DNA of 64,000 nt, taken from the NCBI RefSeq assembly GCF_002934665.1, contig NZ_NIRS01000004.1:64501-128500 (forward strand), in the 5' to 3' direction. This document shows, piece by piece, positions 55,908 to 64,000 of this stretch. The notes beneath the pieces are model-generated. The model worked only from the letters and a program-made list of their open reading frames with translations. It ran no database searches and had not been told where the DNA came from. Each line of letters starts with the position of its first letter. The first letter of the stretch is position 1. The DNA comes from Pseudomonas laurylsulfatiphila (GTDB taxonomy: Bacteria > Pseudomonadota > Gammaproteobacteria > Pseudomonadales > Pseudomonadaceae). Both the position numbers and the translations under genes were made by a program.

Positions 55908-56270
55908 ATGAAAGTCAGAGCTACAGTCATATGCGAGAGAGATCGGCAAATCTTGCTCGTTCGCAAACCGAGGTCAAAATGGGCTCTGCCTGGTGGCAAG
56001 GTGGAAACTGGCGAAGCTATCGCTGGAGCTGCTGCTCGAGAACTCCAAGAAGAAACCGGGCTAAACGTTGATCAGCTCCTGTACATTTTTGAGTTCGATG
56101 CAGGCAACACGCGCCACCATGTTTTTGAAGCCTCTGTTCCAGAGGCCGAAAACGCCACACCTCAGAACGAGATCTTCGAGTGCATTTGGCATTCTTTGAA
56201 CGCGTTTCATGATCTGGACACAAGCGATGCTACGAAATCAATCATCAGGACATTTCTACGCCGCCTTTAA
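55908..56270 (+). CDS. NUDIX hydrolase
   Basis: A 120-residue NUDIX protein with a perfect box at residues 30-52: GKVETGEAIAGAAARELQEE then TGL, matching GX5EX7REUXEEXGU. Such enzymes cleave nucleoside diphosphates linked to another moiety, for example oxidised dNTPs. The start at ATG 55908 gives the usual first strand MKVRATVICERD. It is on the plus strand, against the phage late direction, and so behaves as a moron. Substrate unknown. Confidence 0.9.
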   Translation: MKVRATVICERDRQILLVRKPRSKWALPGGKVETGEAIAGAAARELQEETGLNVDQLLYIFEFDAGNTRHHVFEASVPEAENATPQNEIFECIWHSLNAFHDLDTSDATKSIIRTFLRRL

Positions 56271-56372
56271 CCTCCCTTGATCCTTCTGGCTCGCGCACGG
56301 TTAATCGTCTCGTCGCATCATTCCAAGTGTCCGCAATGAGTCGGATACAGTCCTTGGTGACAGGCAGAAATC

Positions 56373-56558
56373 GGCCGATTCTGTTGAAAAAGTCGGCCAC
56401 GGTTTCCGCAGCTGAAAGGTACGCGTCCGAGATTGAAATCTTTATTTTCGGCAGAGGTTTGCAGACGCAGATTTCACGCAGCAGCGTGCAAAAAAGGCGT
56501 TTTCACCGATCAATGATCAGGCAGTTTTGGATGACCGACTTTTTCAACAGAATCGGCC
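56373..56558. mobile_element. 186-bp MITE-like element with 24-bp perfect inverted repeats
   Basis: The ends are GGCCGATTCTGTTGAAAAAG (continuing TCGG) at 56373 and its exact complement at 56535-56558. About 138 bases of non-coding DNA lie between. The TTCTGTTGAAAAAGTCGG end resembles the terminal repeats of transposase-bearing ISs common in pseudomonads, so this is probably a non-autonomous derivative. No transposase lies inside. Confidence 0.75.
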
Positions 56559-56649
56559 AAAAGCGGTCGGTGGACAGATGAGTCCAGCTTCCCGACCCCG
56601 CGCCACAATAACGGGAGGGCTCCGGTTTTTGTGAACGACTGGGATTGAT

Positions 56650-56770
56650 TGCTTATCTGAAGGATGTTCTCACGCGCCTGCCGACGCAGCGGGCGAGTGA
56701 AATCGACCAGTTACTGCGGCATAAGTGGCAACCGGTTTAGTTACGCAAGGCGTGATGGCCGGACGCATAC
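56650..56770 (+). mobile_element. IS66-family remnant: TnpC C-terminus and right end
   Basis: A plus-strand reading AYLKDVLTRLPTQRASEIDQ then LLRHKWQPV and a stop at 56738 is the C-terminus of an IS66 TnpC transposase. Just behind it is AAGGCGTG-N3-GCCGGACGC-N-TAC (56747-56770), which looks like an IS66-type terminal repeat (GTAAGCGTCCGG on the other strand). The rest of the IS is lost. It immediately precedes the CRISPR repeats. Confidence 0.7.
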
Positions 56771-56847
56771 CGTGGTAATACGTTGCGGTGCGCGAAAACT
56801 GGAGAGTTTTCTTTATATCCATAATTGGACTATAAGATAAAGGTGGT

Positions 56848-56945
56848 GTCGCGCCCTGCGCGGGCGTGCGGATTGAAACTTCCCAGGGCACTACTGTATG
56901 CCCAAACTGTTATGTCACTCCTCACGCGGGCGTGTAGATTGAAGG
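56848..56945 (+). CRISPR. Vestigial type I-C CRISPR array (two repeats, one spacer)
   Basis: The first 32-base repeat (56848-56879) reads GTCGCGCCCTGCGCGGGCGT then GCGGATTGAAAC. This is the known type I-C repeat form with a GC palindrome and the ATTGAAAC 3' end. A 34-base spacer (56880-56913) follows, then a degenerate repeat (56914-56945) ending GTGTAGATTGAAGG. Spacing is exactly that of I-C arrays. AT-rich DNA with TATAAGAT at 56831 precedes it and may be leader. Orientation matches the cas genes downstream. Confidence 0.8.
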
Positions 56946-59765
<2,820 letters not shown>

Positions 59766-59769
<4 letters not shown>

Positions 59770-60659
59770 GTATCATCGCCAACCGTTACGAGTTTGTCTT
59801 TTTGTTCGATGTCATTAATGGCAATCCGAATGGCGATCCGGATGCTGGCAACCTTCCGCGCCTCGACCCTGAGACCAGCCAGGGGTTAGTCTCCGATGTT
59901 TGCCTCAAACGCAAGATCCGCAACTACGTCAGTTTGGAGAAAGAGAACGGTGCGGGTTACGCCATTTATATGCAGGAGAAATCCGTACTGAATAGTCAGC
60001 ACGAATTGGCATGGAAAGCCTTGGATATCGCAGCTGATGTCAAGGATGGCTACAAAAAACTACCCAAAGACTTGGCGAAGGCCAAGGAGCTGACCGACTG
60101 GATGTGCGCCAACTTCTTCGACGTGCGTACATTTGGCGCGGTGATGAGCACAGGCGTTAACTGCGGTCAGGTGCGAGGCCCGATTCAAATGGCCTTTGCC
60201 ACCTCCATCGATCCGGTGGTGCCCATTGAAATCGCCATCACCCGCATGGCCGTGACCACGATGAAAGAAGCCGAGGAGCAAGGCGGCGACAACCGTACAA
60301 TGGGCCGTAAACACATCATTCCCTACGGACTGTACCGCGCCCACGGTTTTGTCTCAGCCAAGTTGGCTGAGCGGACTGGTTTCTCTGAAGACGATCTCGA
60401 ACTGCTCTGGCGCAGCCTGATCAACATGTTCGAACATGACCGATCCTCTACCCGTGGTGAAATGGCGGCACGCAAGCTGATCATATTCAAACACGAACAT
60501 CCAATGGGTAATGCGCCGGCCCATGTGCTGTTCGATACAGTGAAGGTCGCTCGGGTGCATGGTGAGACCGATACACCCGCCCGCAGCTTCGGTGACTACC
60601 AGGTAACTATCAACAGAGAGTCCCTGCCAAAAGGTGTCAGCGTACGTGAGCTGATCTGA
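59766..60659 (+). CDS. cas7c: CRISPR-associated protein Cas7 (type I-C/Csd2)
   Basis: Backbone protein of 297 residues. The signature [20 protein letters not shown] with [20 protein letters not shown] then KRKIRNYV is diagnostic of Csd2. The middle carries [20 protein letters not shown] and [17 protein letters not shown]. It polymerises along the crRNA spacer. It appears intact and is translationally coupled to cas8c. The operon falls apart just behind it. Confidence 0.96.
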
Positions 60660-60670
60660 AGGGGACGGTC

Positions 60671-60860
60671 ATGGAAGATACCGATCTGATTTCACTGTTC
60701 GCTTTAGTAGCATTATCTCGACTGTTCCCGGCGGTGCGCCCTAGTACATGCCGAGCAGTTGTAGGCAGAGAATCTGCCATACGACCGAAGGGCGCTTGCT
60801 GCATGAATATACCGACCAGCCGCCAATCGAACAACGGCATATAGAGCGCAATGCATCAAC
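60671..60860 (+). pseudogene. cas4 remnant
   Basis: It starts 11 bases after cas7 with MEDTDLISLFAL. The continuation is found in another frame as HYLDCSRRCALVHAEQL, a stop (TAG, expected Trp), then AENLPYDRRALAA. A third frame gives TEGRLLHEYTDQ. Together these follow the Cas4 N-terminus, including the first iron-sulfur Cys. At least two frameshifts and one stop destroy it. Nothing recognisable as cas1 or cas2 follows. Confidence 0.75.
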
Positions 60861-60928
60861 AGCGCTCCATAAACCCTGCCTACGTAAGAGGTTCGTTGGC
60901 GCATGGCGATCCGCTTGTGGGGCTAAAA

Positions 60929-60958
60929 ATGGTGTCCACTTAAATAGGTGGACACCAT
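60929..60958. mobile_element. Abutted inverted IS ends (palindromic scar)
   Basis: ATGGTGTCCACTT-AAAT-AGGTGGACACCAT forms an almost perfect 13-base inverted repeat around a very short centre. It looks like two IS ends (TGGTGTCCAC type) brought together by internal deletion or excision. It lies just behind the cas4 remnant. Confidence 0.5.
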
Positions 60959-60980
60959 CGTCCTAAGCGATGGCTTCAGG

Positions 60981-61004
60981 AAGGCGTGTTTGCCGGACGC
61001 TTAC
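60981..61004 (+). mobile_element. IS66-type terminal repeat, second copy
   Basis: AAGGCGTGTTTGCCGGACGC then TTAC matches the 24-base end at 56747-56770 at 20 of 24 positions or better, in the same orientation. The two copies flank the whole CRISPR-cas cassette. Confidence 0.6.
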
Positions 61005-61047
61005 GACTGCTCTAGCCGCCCTTCATGACAGGCAGCAATGGGTCCAG

Positions 61048-61203
61048 AGTGTGTAAAAACGCTTCACCAAAATTGAAGTATGCGCATCTACGTTAAATCT
61101 GAAATTTATCGGCACGTCAGGCATATGTGGATTTCGCGTAGAAACGCGATTTCCAGTCCGATTTTGAGTACCTGTCGCGCTCAAAAACGTTTTTACACAG
61201 TCT
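61048..61203. mobile_element. ~155-bp MITE-like element
   Basis: AGTGTGTAAAAACGCTT at the left and AACGTTTTTACACAGT at the right are inverted copies of a TGTGTAAAAACG end. Inside are further palindromes such as TTTCGCGTAGAAACGCGA. No coding potential. It fills most of the gap between the IS66 end and the Q gene. Confidence 0.6.
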
Positions 61204-61248
61204 CGGTCGATTGCTGTCTTTCGCAATAGACAGCAATCGACTGGTAGA

Positions 61249-61638
61249 TTAGGCCGCTTGCCGCATTGAATTGACAGCACAATCGATCCATGCCGCCCCT
61301 GCTCTCGCCAGCTCCCGCGCTTTCCCTTCGCTTATACCGTAATGCTTGCCAACCCGTACCATTGGCCATTTAGCACCGTAGTAGAGCCAAATAATGTCGC
61401 CCATTTGTCGATCACGGTGTGAGAGGCGCGCAACTGCGTTATCAATAGCGCCGGCCCATTCATCTGTAATGCAATAGCTTTTGCTCGCAGACACCTGCGG
61501 CATCGCCTGGCGCATTAGCGCAAATGTCGGTGAGATGTAGTTGGGAACGCCTGCCCCATCCATCCGCCACCATCCCCACTGTTCCAGCAGGTATTCGGTA
61601 TCGCCCAATGGTCGGCCGGCTGGCTTTCGAATCATCAT
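61249..61638 (-). CDS. Phage antitermination protein Q-like
   Basis: Protein of ~129 residues in the phage antitermination Q family. It has PLGDTEYLLEQWGWWRMDGA with GVPNYISP, DEWAGAIDNAVARLSHRDRQ, and a helix-turn-helix-like VGKHYGISEGKARELARAGA. The start MMIRKPAG at 61638 is behind GGGGA; the longer frame overlaps its neighbour. Q modifies RNA polymerase at the late promoter so that it reads through terminators into the late genes. Here the target terminators at 55,535-55,604 lie 5.6 kb away, beyond the cas cassette. Confidence 0.85.
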   Translation of the reverse strand: MMIRKPAGRPLGDTEYLLEQWGWWRMDGAGVPNYISPTFALMRQAMPQVSASKSYCITDEWAGAIDNAVARLSHRDRQMGDIIWLYYGAKWPMVRVGKHYGISEGKARELARAGAAWIDCAVNSMRQAA

Positions 61639-61642
61639 ATTC

Positions 61643-61963
61643 TCAATCCCCTGTGTAATTTGATCCGCCGGCGCCGCGACGGTTGTTCTGTTGGTAGTAC
61701 TCGGCCGGGCCAGGTATCGACGAGCCATGCTGGAGGGCTTCAATCTCTCGCTGAGCCTGCTGCAATTTGAAGCTCAATTGAGTCACCAACTCGTCCGAAG
61801 AAAGTACCAACCTGCTACCCCGAATAACCCAACCTGAGCCATTGCAAGCAGTACAAATCAACTCATAAAACAGCCCTTTCACTACGGCTTTGCCCTTGCA
61901 GGCCGGGCAAGGCTCTAGCTCTATCCGCAGCCTCTTAAAGCCAAGCTCCTGCCCGTTCTGCAT
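61643..61963 (-). CDS. Zinc-ribbon prophage protein
   Basis: A 106-residue protein with two CxxC pairs (EPCPACKGKAVVKG and LICTACNGSGWVIRG) forming a DnaJ-like zinc ribbon. A helical C-terminal half follows. It overlaps the integrase end by 29 bases and precedes the Q gene. It may be a recombination or transcription accessory protein like the Nin-region proteins; the function is not known. Confidence 0.7.
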   Translation of the reverse strand: MQNGQELGFKRLRIELEPCPACKGKAVVKGLFYELICTACNGSGWVIRGSRLVLSSDELVTQLSFKLQQAQREIEALQHGSSIPGPAEYYQQNNRRGAGGSNYTGD

Positions 61964-63272
61964 GTTTTAAATCCTCGCCTATGGTTGATTCTTGAGTGGC
62001 CTTGCAGCCCATGCCACGTGTGGCTTCCAGCGCATTTCCGGAATCTCCGAATCTAACGCCTGTCTGCCCGTGAATACCCTTGAAGCCGCGACTGTCTAAC
62101 ATGTGGTGCCATCTCGTTAAGGCATCACGCTTGCGACTCATCACGTCAGACTGGATGTAAACCTTCACGTTGTGCCCCATCGCGTGGTTGATGAGTAGTT
62201 CACCAATCAAGTGGTCAATACCAATATCTGCCCAACCGGTGCGGGCCAACTTGCGCAAGTCGTGGCTGGTCCACGCGCCTTGACCCAGACGTGTGAACAC
62301 CGCGCTGGCCTGACCTTCGCTCAGCGCTTTGCCGTTGCGCGCCGGGAATAGGTATTGGCCGTCATAACTGCGGGCGGTCTGGGTTTCGCGGTACAGGATC
62401 AACAGGGCGCGCGTTTGATCCGTTAGCGGGAGGTGATGCTCGACACCGGTTTTTGTGTGTTCGGCGGGAATGAACCACTCACCTTCCGCCAGACAAATGT
62501 GCGACCAACGCGCCTGTCGGGTTTCCCCGATTCGCGTGCCGTGGCAAAGCATCATCAGTGCGAGCATGGCATCAAGTGGCGCCGTTACCATGACGCCAGC
62601 GAGTTGCACCAGCAGCCCTTGCAGCTGCACGCCGCGCAAGCGGGACGGTTTGATGCCGACCTTGGCCTTGGAGAAGTCGTTGAACTTGATGCTCGCCATT
62701 GGGTTGGACGAAATCAGGCCCAACTTGAACGCCTGACGGAAAGCCAGGGCCAGCAGCTGGAACACCGAACGCACGTAATCGATGGAAATGCTTTCCTGCA
62801 AAGGCCACATGAGCTGGCTATCGAGGGCTGCCTTGTCGATACCGGTCAACGGTAGATCGCCGAGACGCGGCATCAGATGGCATTTGATCATAGAGGCACC
62901 GGTTTTCTTGCGCTTCCCGGACAAGTTGCGATCACGCGCCATGCGCTCGGCGTACCACTCAATCAGTTCACCGGTCATGACCCACTTGGAAACGGTCGAA
63001 CCTTCTTCGGCAGCAACACGCAGGCGGACAGTAGGCAGCGCCGCAACCACCTGCTTGGTGCTCAGATCCGGGAATCCACCAATACGATGCCAGGAGCGCT
63101 TGCTGAGCAAGTACCAAGAGCCACGAGAACGATTCTTTGCGAAGCGAAAATGCAACGCCGGATGACTCGCATCACGCAGATCGCGGACATGCAATTTTTT
63201 GGCGTTTCGCTCGATCTCGGCGTCCGACAGCTTCACCGTCAGGGTTTTCACCACGGCCGTTCGATTGCCCAT
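61935..63272 (-). CDS. Phage tyrosine integrase
   Basis: Site-specific recombinase of 445 residues. An N-terminal arm-binding domain (KNRSRGSWYLLSKRSWHRIG) is followed by a core-binding region. The catalytic residues are Arg in LCHGTRIGETRQARW, the H-x-L-R box in WTSHDLRKLARTGW and Tyr in HAMGHNVKVYIQSDV. Unusually it lies inside the early operon: its start overlaps the wHTH gene and its end overlaps the zinc-ribbon gene. That arrangement is shared by some Pseudomonas prophages and would tie integration to early transcription. Confidence 0.92.
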   Translation of the reverse strand: MGNRTAVVKTLTVKLSDAEIERNAKKLHVRDLRDASHPALHFRFAKNRSRGSWYLLSKRSWHRIGGFPDLSTKQVVAALPTVRLRVAAEEGSTVSKWVMTGELIEWYAERMARDRNLSGKRKKTGASMIKCHLMPRLGDLPLTGIDKAALDSQLMWPLQESISIDYVRSVFQLLALAFRQAFKLGLISSNPMASIKFNDFSKAKVGIKPSRLRGVQLQGLLVQLAGVMVTAPLDAMLALMMLCHGTRIGETRQARWSHICLAEGEWFIPAEHTKTGVEHHLPLTDQTRALLILYRETQTARSYDGQYLFPARNGKALSEGQASAVFTRLGQGAWTSHDLRKLARTGWADIGIDHLIGELLINHAMGHNVKVYIQSDVMSRKRDALTRWHHMLDSRGFKGIHGQTGVRFGDSGNALEATRGMGCKATQESTIGEDLKHAERAGAWL

Positions 63273-63772
63273 TAGCCCCCCTTCAGCAGAGATTGCAGGA
63301 GCTTGAATTTGTCGAGTGCTTCAGCATTGACCTCGCGTTCTGCCTCAACGGACAACGCCACTTCCTCGATACGCGCGGCGAGCTGTTTCATGCGCTGCCC
63401 CACCTCTTCGGCAAAGCTGATGACCTCGCCGGACAGCACCGCCAATGTATCCAGAGCGCTACCCTCAGGTTTCTTGGTAGTAGCCATGGCCGGCTTGGTT
63501 TCTTTCGACATGCTCACTTCTCTCTGGGGCGTGATGGTGATGGTGGTGCGCTGGAAGTGTCCGTTAACGGGTTCGCGAATGAGACCTGCGTCCTTCAACT
63601 CGCCCAGGCCACGACGTACGGCCGGAAACTGGGCACCCGTGGTTTCGGCAACCATCAACGAATTGAAAATATCGTGAGCACTCCAGCGCTCCTGGATTGG
63701 CACGACTTGAAAAACTTTGCGGGCGAGCGACGATTGCCCGGCGAGCATGTTTTGTTGCTTGGCGGCGTTCAT
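63272..63772 (-). CDS. Prophage winged-helix/coiled-coil protein
   Basis: A 166-residue protein with an N-terminal winged-helix-like region (WSAHDIFNSLMVAETTGAQF, PAVRRGLGELKDAGLIREPV) and a C-terminal coiled coil (EEVGQRMKQLAARIEEVALS). It overlaps the DnaC-like gene (ATGA) and the integrase. It may act in replication initiation with the loader or as a regulator. No specific family recognised. Confidence 0.65.
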   Translation of the reverse strand: MNAAKQQNMLAGQSSLARKVFQVVPIQERWSAHDIFNSLMVAETTGAQFPAVRRGLGELKDAGLIREPVNGHFQRTTITITPQREVSMSKETKPAMATTKKPEGSALDTLAVLSGEVISFAEEVGQRMKQLAARIEEVALSVEAEREVNAEALDKFKLLQSLLKGG

Positions 63773-64000
63773 CAGAAGCCCTCCTTACCGCGTTGAGATT
63801 CCCACTCGAATGCCACACCAATGCAGCCGTTTTCGCGGATGCGGTCGACACAGCGCGCACCAATGGCGTCGTTCAATTCGGCGGGAGACAGGTTGCTGAC
63901 GATGATCGTCGGACGGCATTGTTCGTAACGACCGTTGATAATGCTGAACAGGGTGGCCAGCTCGAACTCGCTCTGCTTGGTCGCGCCGACTTCATCGAGC
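63772..64000 (-). CDS. DnaC-like replicative helicase loader (partial)
   Basis: C-terminal part of an AAA+ helicase loader running off the window end. It has the Walker B-type LDEVGATKQSEFELATLFSI, the sensor segment IINGRYEQCRPTIIVSNLSP and an AIGARCVDRIRENG Arg-finger region. Such proteins load the host DnaB helicase at the phage origin. Its stop overlaps the next gene start. Confidence 0.85.
   Translation of the reverse strand, partial: LDEVGATKQSEFELATLFSIINGRYEQCRPTIIVSNLSPAELNDAIGARCVDRIRENGCIGVAFEWESQRGKEGF

Noticed and set aside
56327..56581. Plus-strand 84-codon open frame
   Set aside because: It lies almost wholly within the MITE-like inverted-repeat element and ends in its right repeat, so it is a by-product of that element.

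Overview
The window looks like a chromosomal segment of a Pseudomonas species, probably of the P. fluorescens group. This is inferred from the GC-rich coding style, REP-like intergenic repeats, DUF1302/DUF1329 proteins, a tRNA-Pro(GGG) remnant and the type of prophage. No 16S or housekeeping marker lies in the window to confirm it.

Positions 1-21,800 are host accessory metabolism. A 5'-truncated MalT-type LuxR regulator converges on a minus-strand set (DUF1302 outer-membrane protein, DUF1329 protein, YCF48-like beta-propeller, MMPL/RND transporter) headed by an AraC regulator. Then come an alpha-methylacyl-CoA racemase-type CoA transferase, an arylsulfatase overlapping an aldehyde dehydrogenase, a broken AraC gene, a decayed coiled-coil gene, a repeat-rich secreted protein with a poly-G frameshift, a DUF2092 protein and a second arylsulfatase. 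The fadL-like gene behind that sulfatase is cut by an IS21 remnant. The content suggests use of hydrophobic, possibly sulfated, substrates (inference).

At 21,847 the 3' end of a tRNA-Pro(GGG) gene with its terminator survives without its 5' half, which marks a likely island junction. To its right (22.1-32.2 kb) are an acyl-CoA ligase, an AraC regulator and a run of acetoacetyl-CoA synthetase, MFS transporter, beta-keto-acid cleavage enzyme (BKACE), TauD-type dioxygenase and quinone oxidoreductase. BKACE releases acetoacetate and the synthetase activates it, so these genes can be read as one catabolic route.

From 32.4 kb to the window end lies a prophage transcribed mostly on the minus strand. 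It joins lambda-type head genes (TerS, TerL, gpW, portal, ClpP-like protease, gpD, gpE, FII, Z) to a P2-type contractile tail (V, W, J, I, H, FI, FII, E/E', T, U, X, D). A LexA-box-controlled DNA adenine methylase closes the left end. Early genes (DnaC-like loader, wHTH protein, integrase, zinc-ribbon protein, Q antiterminator) occupy 61.2-64 kb.

The most unusual feature is between the Q antiterminator and the holin, the slot where lambdoid phages carry morons. There, on the opposite strand, is a type I-C CRISPR effector operon: intact cas5c-cas8c-cas7c, a decayed cas4, and a vestigial array of two recognisable repeats. No cas3, cas1 or cas2 is present in the window. The cassette is bracketed by same-orientation IS66-family end remnants and by MITE-like inverted-repeat elements. 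It is either an eroded immunity locus or a nuclease-free DNA-binding complex kept by a prophage.
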